DNA of 64,000 nucleotides from Bradysia coprophila (lineage: Eukaryota > Arthropoda > Insecta > Diptera > Sciaridae): positions 860,062 through 924,061 of the forward strand of contig NW_023503302.1 of assembly GCF_014529535.1 (NCBI RefSeq), written 5' to 3'. Of this stretch, positions 1 to 10,850 are shown piece by piece. The stretch's first letter is position 1. Each line of letters opens with the position of its first letter. The notes under the pieces were generated by a model. That model had not been told where the DNA came from and made no database searches. It worked only from the letters and a program-made list of their open reading frames with translations. Made by a program: the position numbers and the translations under genes.

Positions 1-283
1 ATCTAGACAAAAGCGACAGTTGAACTTGCATCGAAATTCCGTGAAATTCACGAAAAGGAATAAATTAATTTAGTGAAAATGAACCGAAATATTATCTTTT
101 TAACACTATTCCGTTCCGATCCAAACTCAAAAGATAAGCAGATTAAATCGATAAGAACTTTTGCCGAGATCAACAATATGTGTAAGATGTATCGCTTATT
201 TATAACTAAAATAATTGTAAACACAAACGAAACTTGTTCTCTTTGTATTCTCATTCACACTTATTTTAGCTCGGTTTCTGTAA

Positions 284-299
284 TGACGTCATGACGTCA
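284..299. promoter_or_regulatory. Two adjacent CRE-like octamers
   Basis: The sequence TGACGTCATGACGTCAC contains two full palindromic CREB/ATF-type octamers (TGACGTCA) back to back. A match to a single octamer is weak evidence; the immediate repetition is less likely by chance. No gene start is visible nearby, so a regulatory role is inference only. Confidence 0.25.
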
Positions 300-442
300 C
301 GTAATGCTGTTGAGATTTCATTCCAAATCATATTATAGTTCATTATAGATCGTATGTAAAGTCTGCGTGATGAGATGAACTTAAATTTGGGTAGTAAATA
401 AAGTGAGAGTTGTTGGTACTCAAACACGTGAGGTAGTAGTCA

Positions 443-1005
443 TTTGTGTACCTGTTTTGGACGATTGATTTTAGGCAATTTCGCGGATTGTAGGCCGAAC
501 GAAGTGAGACCTTCCAATCAAGTTCGACGATTCTACAATTCTTCAAAAGGTTTGCCAGAAAATCTAAATGCCACAAAATAATTGATTTGATAATTGATAA
601 CTAACAAGCAGTAGATACCTAAAATTGCACATACACTAAAGTAAGTATAAAAAAGGCAATCAAATCTAACATTAGACAACTTCAACGAGCTGCGGTAACT
701 TATTGCAATGTTAGACAACTCTGATGAGTGTTAAGTTATAATATTTTTTCGTTGCGAGCAAGACAACTTGTGTAATTCTAAACAGATTTTAATGAAACGA
801 AGATGCTATTTGCACGTCGTGTAAATAGTCTCCGTTGTGTGTTATTTGCACGTCGTGTAAAAAGTCTTTTCATGCTTTGGGGCTGAAAATGAGGGAAATT
901 TTTCGAATTTTCTCGGGTTTCCGGCCCTCTGCATGAAAACTTACATGTGCACCTGTTTGGGACGGTTGATTTAAGGCACAATCGTCCAAAACAGGTACAC
1001 AAATA
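443..1005. repeat. Inverted and direct repeat around a 25-bp motif
   Basis: A stretch reading TTTGTGTACCTGTTTTGGAC at 443-462 recurs as its reverse complement at about 979-1004. A diverged direct copy is at about 951-978 (ACCTGTTTGGGACGG...). Within the same region a roughly 24-bp unit (TATTTGCACGTCGTGTAAA, then AGTCT) occurs at about 806-830, 842-867 and, diverged, 1020-1044. This looks like the remains of a foldback-type mobile element. No TSD or transposase is visible. Confidence 0.5.
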
Positions 1006-1860
1006 ACCATCGTTGGGTACTATTTACACGTCATGTAAACAGTCTGTCTGAAAAAAAATGTAATTTTCAAGTTCAATATTTCAACAAATAACTATAACGT
1101 ATTTAAGTTTCTTTGTGTTCCTTACAATAAAATATTAAAATACTCTTTCGCATTGGACTAAAGAAGAACCTGTCCGCAGAAACCTCATAGTGAATCTAAT
1201 AAATGTTCGAAATATCCGTAAGAGAATTTGTCATTTCCTTATGACATGCTCTCTCCGTATACATCGTCAAATTAATAAACCTAACACTATTTTTTATTGT
1301 TTTCGGACATAATTTGGCTTTAAACTTTGAAACACATTTCGCATCTCAATACCTTTTTTATCCAGTTAAAGTTACTCAATCGGTCAATTAACTATTTCGG
1401 TTAGTCAAACTATATTTGAAAACATTTTGCGGTCAAAATTATTTTTTTATCGAAAAAGTTATTCGCACATTGGATGATTAGTACTATTATAAAGTGAATA
1501 TTTACGATTTTCAAAATGTAAAGGAAAGGCTACTTTAGCATTCTCATAGGATTCTTCCTTTTACAGAATGTAACTAAAACAACCTTATAGGATTTCCTCT
1601 GCTACAAAATTAACGACTCAGAGAGGCAGTGCCTAAAATAAGGATTTTTTTTACCGGGGGGGGGGGGAAAGTCTAGACATTTAGATATAAGAAAATGTAT
1701 GGTACGCCTATACTTGGGAACTCAATTCGAATTTATTTCCTTTACGTGTACTGCCGAATGCGTCCACCACAAGAGATATCATTTACTTTGTAAGTGAAAA
1801 CACAAAGAAGTGCGTCTCCTTTGCCCTGATTTTATATAATATTGACAATTATGACGATTT

Positions 1861-2425
1861 ATGGCAATTTAAAAGAGAGAGTTTGCTTATAACGGATACA
1901 CAATGATCGTACAAACGGTTTCTCATCGCCTTACGAGGAGTTAGGTTAATGATCACCTGTCAAATGATTGCTAGCCCGAAAGAAATTTAATACTAATGCG
2001 ATCTATATACTCCAACGTATACCGGTGGCAAAGAGTGGTAAAACAGGACACATTCGGTACACATGTTTGTGCTATGCAAATGGATCAAGTAAGGACACCT
2101 ATCTTACCAGTGGAGAGTTCACCTTAGAATCGAATTTCTTTGCAAAATTAGCTGTTACACATCGATGGGTCACAATTTCCCTAACGTGGCGTCGCATCTT
2201 TCCCCTACCTAATGTGGCAATTTCAAGGAGAGTTTGCTTATAACGGATACATAATGATCGTATAAACGGTTTCTCATGACCTTACAAGTAGTTAGGTTAA
2301 TTGATCACCTATCAAATGATCGGTAACCCGAAAGAAATTCAAAACTAATGCGAACTATATACTACAACATATACCGGCGGCAATGAGTGGTAAAACAAGA
2401 CACATTCGCTACACATGTTCGTTTG
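1861..2425. repeat. Direct duplication of a 210-bp block
   Basis: Copy A (about 1861-2076) and copy B (about 2214-2425) run parallel. Both start with GGCAATTT and continue through TTGCTTATAACGGATACA, then the AACGGTTTCTCAT, CCCGAAAGAAATT and TATACCGG segments, ending near ACACATGTT. They differ by scattered substitutions and small indels and are separated by about 140 bp. It is either a tandem duplication or two neighbouring insertions of the same element. No coding potential is recognised. Confidence 0.7.
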
Positions 2426-3060
2426 GGATGTTCGTCATGGTCAAATAAATTTCTAAGAAACAGAACCGTTTGGTTGTCAGTTTTTGTAGCTCATCCTTTC
2501 TCTTCATCGATAAATCAGTCGCTACTTTAGGTCTTCATTGATTTCAGACCAGGATCCGCCTGGCTACAATTTGACACTGCCGTCCTGTTTCAACCTGACC
2601 CGATTTACTGTCAATCTGAAGTGTGAGCGAAAAACTCTTGCTGTTTTGCAGTCTAGACTGTAGTAGGGGACGTAAAATAAATGAATTAAATTGAATTGAA
2701 AATTAAAATGTGTATTTCTGTAAGTGACAATACATCCTTAATCACTTGGAGTTCACGTTCTTACTTAAAAGAATTACCTTCAGGCATCATATTCTCAAAA
2801 AGAAAACGGTGTGTGAATGTAAACATAAACATGAAGTTAGCTCGTAACTTTCACTAACGTATCTGGACGGCAAACGTCAGACAACTGTCAGTGTACCATT
2901 AAACGAATCGTCAAATGTTCACTGAACAAGCCCTTATACAGGACCTCGTTCAGGAACTCTTCGTTAAGTTTCACTGGTGAGAATTTTGACACTTCTTTGA
3001 TATAAAATATGTCAAAATCTTCACTTTGGGTAACGAATTTTTAGTTCCTGAACTAGCCCC

Positions 3061-3248
3061 AGTGTTTAAGGAGAGCGATTTTTGACCACTTTGTTTAAAC
3101 TGATCTCGGGGTCACACGTCAAAATGAGAGAAATCACATACAAATTTAAACTGGGCTCAACTCTCAATTTCTTTTTTCATTGATGAACATTTGACAGCTG
3201 ACCCCGAGACCAATTAAATTTAACTGGTTTTCGCTCTCCTTAAACACT
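3061..3248. mobile_element. MITE-like element with about 50-bp inverted ends, upstream of cyclin L
   Basis: The left end AGTGTTTAAGGAGAGCGA is matched by the reverse complement at the right end (TCGCTCTCCTTAAACACT). Similarity continues inwards past the CTCGGGGTCA segment in both arms, giving arms of about 50 bp in a 188-bp element with no coding capacity. The flanks (CTAGCCCC and ATATTAAA) show no obvious target-site duplication. It ends about 265 bp before the cyclin L start codon, so it may lie in or near the promoter. Confidence 0.65.
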
Positions 3249-3513
3249 ATATTAAACGAGCGGCGGATCACCAAGTGTCAACGTATGAACGTGAGCGATA
3301 CCAACGATACCAACACGAAAAGAAAAACGTAAAAGTCAGAGTGTGCCATTTTGTGATGTTCGAAATTTGTCAGAATTGACAGAATACTCAACAAGAGCAG
3401 ATCATTAAAAACGTATTAACTTTTCGGAATTTTATGGTGAAACAAGTGTTTGACTGCGGAGTCCGAGTGTTTTCAATTTACTCCAAGCTACTAAGTAGTG
3501 TTCAAGTATCAAA

Positions 3514-5166
3514 ATGACCCAAAACCAAAAGGTAGCGTCACCAGCCTCATTCGGGAAAATCATTCTAACGTTGGAGAATTGTTTACTTCCGAAAACGAAA
3601 TTGGAAGAGACAGCATCACAATTGGATGGCCTGGATAGACAAACCGAAATCGATTTACGGATTTTAGGCTGTGAATTGATACAAACTGCTGGAATTTTGC
3701 TGAAACTGCCTCAAGTGGCTATGGCCACTGGTCAGGTCTTATTTCAACGATTCTTCTACTCGAAATCGTTTGTGCGTTATAACATGGAAACTACGGCAAT
3801 GAGCTGCATTTGTCTGGCGTCAAAAATTGAGGAAGCGCCTCGTCGGCTACGTGATGTAAGTTTGTTTTTACCGAGACTTTAAAATCAACCAGGCAAGGTT
3901 ATTGTGTCAGAGTCATCCAAGTATGAACGACGCTCAGTTACCTGCTGTAGAGTCACTTCCCATAAAATTTTTCGGTGTTGCTATTCCCCACTAACTTTTT
4001 CAATTATTTTTTGTTTCAGGTTATGAACGTTTTCCATCACATCAAACAAGTACGCGCTCAGAAAACCATTGCACCGATGATCCTAGATCAATCCTATTTA
4101 GCGTTGAAAACACAGGTCATCAAGGCTGAACGTCGCGTGCTGAAGGAACTGGGATTTTGTGTACATGTCAAACATCCACACAAACTCATCGTCATGTACC
4201 TGCAAGTGTTGGGCTACGAGAAAAATCAGAAACTAATGCAATGCGCTTGGAACTACATGAATGATTCATTGAGAACCGATGTTTTCGTTCGATACCAGCC
4301 GGAAACTATAGCCTGTGCTTGCATATACCTAACGGCGAGGAAATTAAACTTTCCTCTGCCCAATAATCCGTCGTGGTATGGAATTTTCAAAGTTACAGAG
4401 GAAGACATCATTGACGTTTCCTATCGAATATCGGAACTCTACCGGCGGTCAAAGGTAAGAGTATGCTTGGTTTTTCTGTGGAGCCATTTCGTTTAATTCA
4501 TTTCAAATTTTTTCGTCATTTCAGCCGAATGTTGAGCAATTGGAACAGGCTGTCGAAGAATTGAAGAAAACGTACATGGAGTCACGGAATAACGGACGTA
4601 CTGGTCAAAATACGCCACCTCAGGTGACGACAGTGGATCGAAACAATGGTTCGCATAATGCTTGGGGAGGTTTCATTTCACGTGCCGTACCATTGCATCC
4701 AGAAGGTAAACCGGCTACTGTAAACAAGCGATCGCATTCTCGATCCAGATCTCGATCCCAAACACCGAACGACGAAAATCGATCCCGTGGAAAGAAGTCC
4801 AGACACCGTTCGCGAACACCATCCAAGTACAGCAAGAAGAAGTCGAGAAATTACTCAAAATCGCCATCGTCTTCACCGCAGAACAAGCATAAGAAAAGGT
4901 ACTCGTCTGATCACACGAAAAGCTCTGATCCGTCTTATACACGGTTTGTACATTGCAGAGATCGTAAAAGTCCTGCTCGTGATAAGTCCGATTACTATTC
5001 GAACGGTGGTCGCAGTAGTAAAGACCGAGAACGGCACCATAGAGAAAGTCGCACAAAAGACCGGCCTCGAGATCGGGAACGTTCGAAGCATGATCGGTAC
5101 AGTACGTCGAGAAGTAGCCATAAGACAGCAAAGCATCGTGACCGTTCAAGAGATAGAAAACGGTAA
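3514..5166 (+). CDS. CycL: Cyclin L (CDK11/12-type cyclin with RS tail), three exons
   Basis: Exons 3514-3855, 4020-4454 and 4525-5166 give 472 residues; both introns are short (164 and 70 bp), GT-AG and phase 0. Residues about 20-115 hold the N-terminal cyclin box, ending in the cyclin-L-like [12 protein letters not shown], which continues directly into [10 protein letters not shown] across intron 1. Residues about 115-260 complete the cyclin fold ([29 protein letters not shown]). The last exon encodes an Arg/Ser-rich tail (repeated RSRSRS, RSRDRKR), typical of nuclear-speckle splicing regulators. In known families cyclin L partners CDK11-type kinases and couples transcription to pre-mRNA splicing. 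The start has a favourable context (CAAAATG). The overall length is similar to insect and vertebrate cyclin L proteins. The family call is very secure. Confidence 0.96.
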
Positions 5167-5241
5167 ATTTCTTGTTCTATAATTGACGAATTTGTGTCAT
5201 TTTCTGAATTTTCTTTTTTTCTTTTACTTTAGACCAATTGA

Positions 5242-5247
5242 AATAAA
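5242..5247 (+). terminator. Poly(A) signal of cyclin L
   Basis: A canonical AATAAA lies 75 bp after the cyclin L stop codon, followed by GT/T-rich sequence (TTTTTATTGTTGTTGTGAG), as expected downstream of a cleavage site. Confidence 0.7.
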
Positions 5248-5579
5248 TGAGCAAATTTGTATAAATGGAAGTTTTTATTGTTGTTGTGAGTAGACGCGTG
5301 TATGTGATCGATCGACCAATCGCTTATCAGACCAATAGATTTTGTTGTGACTAAAAAGGATTGCTAATGTTGCTTGGTAAAAAACGTTGTAAGCGACCTG
5401 ATGGCAAATCTGATACACGAAATGTTCTCTTGTCGTTACCGGTCTTAATGAAATATCATTCTGAGGAAGAGTGACGACGTGACGTGAAATTTAAATCCGT
5501 AGAGTAAAGTGCATTAGAATGAAATAGTGAGCTAGAATCTAACTACCTGCCAATGGTCACTCAATTCAATATTTCCGTG

Positions 5580-6450
5580 AAATATCACCAAAGTCAAGTC
5601 TCAAAAAAATCTTGGCGCTTCTTTACATGTTGGCCAATTGGTGATTTGGCGTTTCATCAGTTTTTGGGAATTTTTGAATCACCAAAAAAAGTCGTCAAAG
5701 TGTGAAGAAACACCAGAAAAAATCGTCAAACCGTGAAGTAACGCCAAGTGAAATAGTCAAAATGTGAAGAAACGCTACAACGAAGAAAAAACAGCTAGTC
5801 GGCGTTTGTTCGCAATTTGACGATTTTTTTGGTGATTAAAAAATTCACAAAAACTGGCCAAGAAAAATAGCTAAAGTGTGTAAAAACCTTGGGGAAAATG
5901 CCAAGACGAAAAATGCCTGATCTTATACGTCTTACTACACTTATTTCAAATCTTGTGCAACAAAACTTCGAAAAAAATCATAAGTGTCATTTCGTAAAAG
6001 AATGAATTCTCTATGGTTGGGCAAATCACATATTCTATACATTTCGTAAAATTATGAATTAATATCGAAAAAAAAGAATTATTCAAGCATTACATGGAAT
6101 TCGCCCTTTTACGAATTTTTACGTAAAGGCGTTTTGGCTCTTAGGAATTCCTCCCTTTACGGAATGTATCGAAAAGGCATTTTGTTCAACGTTTATTGGT
6201 CCATCATTCATTCACAGCGTAGTTATTCAAGATTCTTTCTTCACATCGACCCTGCCTCGAACCATTTACAATTCTAATAACAAAAGTTTATGTTTTTATT
6301 GACCCGAAAAAATCGATGAAATACGAAGAATCGCCAAGAAAAAATCGCCCACGTGTGAAGAAACGCCAAAGTGAGAAGAAAGGCTAAAACGAAAAAAGAC
6401 AGCTAGTTCGCGTTTCTTCACAATTTGGCGATTTTTTTTTGGTGTTCACA
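5580..6450. repeat. Two related blocks of degenerate GAAACGCC/ATCGTCAAA repeats
   Basis: Blocks at about 5580-5895 and 6300-6450 consist of short imperfect units built from GTGAAGAAACGCC and AAAAATCGTCAAA. Both blocks end in a related segment (AACAGCTAGT followed by CGGCGTTT or TCGCGTTT, then CAATTTG and GACGATTTTTTTGG) that is partly the reverse complement of the units. They look like two copies or fragments of one foldback element. Confidence 0.55.
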
Positions 6451-6585
6451 CAAAGAACTAAGTAAGTGTTAGAACTTGTGAAGTGCCGTTGTGTGCTGCT
6501 TCCTTCCATATCATAATTTTGTTTCGGTCAAAACTATGACTATATTATCAATGGAAGAATTTTTTGTTTGTTTCGGCCCGTGTCA

Positions 6586-6797
6586 TCTGATTATAACACA
6601 TTCAAAATAATTGCGGCTTGTCAACTTTCGGTACCCTGGACTTCACTTAGTCGTGGAATACCTCCAAATAAATTTCTAAAAATCTAGAATTCAGTTTTTG
6701 ATTTTTAGAAATTTATTTGGAGGCATTCCTCGACTATTTAAGTAAAGTCCAGGATGCCGAAAGTTGGCAAGCCGCAATTAATTCAATGTGATAATCG
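6586..6797. mobile_element. Foldback element with about 100-bp arms
   Basis: The left arm (about 6586-6685, through TTGCGGCTTGTCAACTTTCG and CCTCCAAATAAATTTCTAAA) is repeated as its reverse complement at about 6700-6797. A spacer of about 15 bases (CTAGAATTCAGTTTTT) separates the arms, which carry several mismatches. A transcript would form a long hairpin. No transposase is present. Confidence 0.75.
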
Positions 6798-7057
6798 GCA
6801 TCGAAGCACGACTGTTATCACTGATCATGAACAAGTGCGAAGTAACAGATTTTTAGGTTATCAATTTTTTGATTCCCTAAGTTGCCACCGTTGTCACGAT
6901 CAAGCCAAACCACCTCCATATTTCATTGTGTTTTTAGTGTGAGACTAAAGGCAACTCATACTGTGAGTTATTGTAATCCAATGAATGTACAAACCAGGTA
7001 TGGTCAATCCATACAAACCGGAGGAAATAGCGATTTCATATAAACAAACTCACCTTT

Positions 7058-7103
7058 CAATGAAACAGAAAATGTGTCGATTTTTAAAATTCCGTGAGTA
7101 TAA
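7058..7103. repeat. Solo end of a MITE family
   Basis: The segment GAAACAGAAAATGTGTCG followed by ATTTTTAAAATTCCGTGAGT closely matches the right terminal inverted repeat of the element at 12404-12560. No partner arm was seen next to it, so this is probably a truncated copy. Confidence 0.55.
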
Positions 7104-9194
7104 GACTTTTCATGCATTGGGATTTTGGCATAAAATTTCTTCCGCTTTTCGTAAAATCGTCTTTGGGATGAGCAATCGGCAAGGGAAGCAGAAGAACGAA
7201 GACTTACTGTTGCTCCAAATTAACCAGTCTCGTTTTATTTCCTCAATGTTGATAGTTGATTGTACTTGGCCGTAACACTCTGAAGTGTACAGATAAAATT
7301 GAAATGATTTCATATAAGAAACAGCTCCTCAGACTAACGCTCCATTGACCAGTTTTAAAGAAATCACACGACTACTACAGGTTATACTTTTGTATTTGTG
7401 CTTTCCAGTGAAAACTTATTCCGTGTAAGTGAACCGATATGAACAAGAACGTAAATTGTCCAGGACAAGGATTTTTCTTTCAATTTACAGCGAACGTCTC
7501 ACAAAGGATGCATACAATAATGTTGTAGTTTATTTTTAGCTCAACTCGCTGTAAATGTTAATATGAAGAAATATTGTTGTGTCGGTTTCTTAAATAATAA
7601 AATTAGATAATACAGCCGATAGACGATAGAAACGGTGCCCATAGAATTATAACATTGTAGAAATCCTAATCTATGAATCGACCTGTCGATTACGCACTTG
7701 CTTTAGAATATGTCGATCTCGAGGCAATGGGAAGCTATTGAAACAAAAAACAGATTTGCCATATAGAAGCGCGATGTTCAGTACTATTTGTAACACCTCA
7801 TTAGCTCTAATGTCTTTTATTCTTACTGTTCTCATTTTACAAAATCTTACACAAGCGCGACATCTACATTAAAATAGTCGAAATAGTCATTAAAAATTAA
7901 AGGAGACTTTTTCTCAAAAAAGGTAGTAATGCACAACAGGCCAATTGGCGGCAGTTGCCGTGCAGTTGAAGTTTTCAGCCGAAAAAGACTGAATGAAAAC
8001 TTACACTTACACTTTTCTTACCGAAATTTCTCGATGTACACGAAACGAAACGTACATGGTCGTGTGGGGTGTCGTTGGAAAAGTAGTTTTATGTTGTTTC
8101 AGGACAAATAGGGTCTGATGGGGGTTTGGAAGCATCTACGATGAAATATGAGAAGTTGAAATGTTCCACTCTAGAAAATGTATCCGATGCATCCTATCGT
8201 TTATATGATCGTTTATAGGACAGCGTAGAGTTTAATTTCGATTCATCCTGACATAAAAATGATGCAGGAGTGGATAGGTTTTGTTATTAATCATTAATTG
8301 TCTAAATAAGATCGTACAATTTTCTGTAATTGTTGTACCGCACCAGTGATAGAATTACCAAAACAATGACCGATATATTCGTTTAAAGTCAGTGTTTTAC
8401 ATCACTCAATTAGAAGGCCAAAAACACGCCTGTCGACTATTTTGTAAAAAAAATTTGATAGCCATTGTATGAAAAAGAATAGCCAACTTTGATCGGTTCA
8501 GTCCTCTATTTGAGTGACGGCAAAGTTAGCTTCGGACAAATTTTTCGGCGGCTGTAATCTCTGTTACGTACTCCAAAACACCCCTTACGAAAACGATGCT
8601 CTAATTAAATTATATTGTCTGATATTACGTTCATCTGGTCCCATTATCTGGGCAAACAATATATGGTGTGTAATTGTATCTAATTTTATTGAACTCAATC
8701 GAATCGATTCACATCTCCGCTGAAAGTGAAGTTTGCTTTAAAAATTTATGTTATTTGTGTGGTTTCCACTCTGAAATGTGGGTGTAATGGAGGGAATAAA
8801 GTGTAACATTAATAAAACAACGAGGGAGAAAAAATTCCATTTTGTTGTTGTTTGTTCAACGATTGAACATTTCATCTCGAAGATAGTAGAATTTATATAC
8901 CGTATATCCATCTGTAACAGGTACGGAAAATAATATTTATTGCGTATAATATAGGCGAACAATTGTACGACATTAAATTTAAAGTACTGCGAAAACAAAG
9001 GCCATTTCTATGGAGACTCAGACATCGACAAAGACGACAAAAATGAGCGATCGCATTGTCTAATGTGGGCGTAAATTAACAAAATGTTTGTTAAAACAAA
9101 TGAAGTAAAAGATTTTATATTTTCTATCATAATACATTAGGAGAAATCAGAACCGAGTAGTCTCCGGTACTAGCTTTCTAAATGAAAGAACCAC

Positions 9195-9574
9195 TAGGAG
9201 GTATCGGTACTTTGCTGAAAAGCATACATTAGGGAGTTTTTTAAATACTGGATTTTAGCTTACTTTTAATGATATCCTTCCAACAGGATCCTTTTTGAAA
9301 AAAGTACGACCGCAATTCCGACCACGAATGTGGTAGCTTTCAATAGAAAATATAATTGGAAATTTTTACTGGCTCTGAGAAACGTGAGCAGTTAATGAAA
9401 ATTTCGTCAAACGACTACAACCAAATCTATTTTCTGTTGAAAGCTAACACATCGTGGTGGAAATTGCGGTCGTACATTTTTGAAAAAGGATTCCGATAGA
9501 AAGATATCATCAAAAATGAAATATGAGGCACACGAATGTACGCTACAATTCTAGCTAAGTACCGGTGTCTCTTA
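9195..9574. mobile_element. Foldback/MITE family, copy 1
   Basis: The element is about 380 bp. Its ends are imperfect inverted repeats (TAGGAGGTATCGGTACT on the left; the reverse complement of GTACCGGTGTCTCTTA on the right). Internal inverted segments include ACGACCGCAATTCCGACCACG, mirrored as GTGGAAATTGCGGTCGTAC. It matches the element at 46358-46773 along its whole length, including the ATACATTAGGG and AAATACTGGATTTTAG segments, so both belong to one non-autonomous family. It has no coding capacity. Confidence 0.8.
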
Positions 9575-9903
9575 ACATCGAATGTTCGAATGCAATACGC
9601 AATGATGATTTTCAGGAGCACTTTTTTTAAAAAGTAAAATCCATTTAATCATCATTTCATAAACTCTGTCTGATAATCAACAAATATCCACTGAAAATCG
9701 AATTATCAGTCTATATTTGCCTATTATCAGTCGATATTTATCGATTTTCAGTCGATATTTATCGATTATCGATAAAACATTCGATTGATATTGATTTTCT
9801 GAAAATATCGATAATCGATTCCAGGGAAATAATCGATATTTTATCAATCGAATGAATTATCGAACATGCCTAGAGACAATATATTAGCTCGGAATTTGCC
9901 GAA

Positions 9904-10850
9904 ATGATGGTAGGAAATAAGAAACTTATGGTCTCATTCTCACTCCCCGGACACACGGCGATTCTGCAGAGTATTTTTAGGAAGTTAAACTGGGGTAAAA
10001 TGGGAATAAAGATAAATGGAGAGTACCTGAGCAATCTCTGCTTCGCTGATGACATTGTACCGATAGCAGCGAATTCAGGTCAGGCTCAGCTTATGCTACA
10101 ACAGTTAAGTGAAGAGGCGAGCAAAGTTGGCCGTAAGATGAACTTATCGAAAACAAAAGTCATGACCAACATCGGGGGCGATAGAGAAATCAAAATTGGT
10201 GACACTGTCATTGAACGAGTGGACAGCTATGTATATCTAGGACATAAACTGAAGTTAGGTCTGGACAACCAAACTGCAGAAATAAGACGTAGGATTGGTC
10301 TTGCATGGGCCGCTGCGGAAAACTCAGACTAATTTTCAAAAGCAAAATGAATAATAGTCTGAAACGCAAAGTTTTCGACACTTGTGTCCTTCCAGTGCTC
10401 ACTTATGGAGCGGAAACGTTAACTTTAACGAAAGCATCCGAAGATAAATTGAGAGTGACACAAAGAGCCATGGAACGGAGTATGCTTGGAATAACACTCA
10501 GAGACAGAATGACGAATCAATGGATTCGACAACAAACCAGGGTCGTTGATGTCATGGAAAGAATAGCATCTCTGAAATGGAGCTGGGCGGGACATATTGC
10601 AAGAAGGACAGACGAACGTTGGACCAAAAAGATCATGAACTGGCGACCATATAAAAGACGAGCTATAGGTAGGTCACCAGAGAGATGGACAAACGGAATT
10701 AAGAATATTGCAGGTACAAACATTGCAGCAAATGGCAATGGATCGTACGGAATGGAAAGAAGTTGGAGAGGCCTACATCCAGCAGTGGATAGAAACAGGC
10801 TGAAAAAGAAGAAGAAGAAGGACACACGGGATGCGCTTCGTATGGGATGA
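9904..10850 (+). mobile_element. Truncated, frameshifted non-LTR retrotransposon (RTE-like) reverse transcriptase
   Basis: An open stretch at 9904-10332 begins within the reverse-transcriptase palm and contains the catalytic motif FADDI followed by KMNLSKTKVM and VYLGHKL. The protein then continues in another frame from about 10315 to 10850 (MNNSLKRKVFDTCVLPVLTYG, SLKWSWAGHIARR, RWTNGIKNIAG), which is typical of the C-terminal region of RTE-type LINEs. The endonuclease and the finger region are missing and there is at least one frameshift, so this is a 5'-truncated dead copy. Near its end is a GAA-rich run (AAGAAGAAGAAG, about 10804-10820). The RTE assignment rests on the general sequence pattern and is not proven. 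Confidence 0.85.

Larger units (their letters stand above)
1..3060. other. Intergenic region left of cyclin L
   Basis: No convincing coding exon was found. The region holds two overlapping CRE-type octamers (about 284-299), a mixed inverted/direct repeat (443-1005), a three-copy short repeat (806-1044), a run of about 11 G near 1657 and a duplicated 200-bp block (1861-2425). The short open frames here show no recognisable domain. The 91-codon frame at 1968-2243 lies across the duplicated block and is most likely repeat DNA. Confidence 0.5.
5250..9900. other. Intergenic, repeat-bearing region
   Basis: No supported coding exon was found. The region contains low-complexity foldback repeats (5580-5895, 6300-6450), a long hairpin (about 6586-6797), a solo end of the 12.4-kb MITE family (about 7058-7103), the first copy of the 380-bp foldback family (9195-9574) and a cluster of ATCGAT motifs (about 9670-9865). 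Open frames of 60-96 codons here lack recognisable domains or good splice context. Confidence 0.5.

Noticed and set aside
4620-5182. Minus-strand and alternate plus-strand frames over cyclin L exon 3
   Set aside because: Shadow frames caused by the Arg/Ser-rich codons of the real exon.
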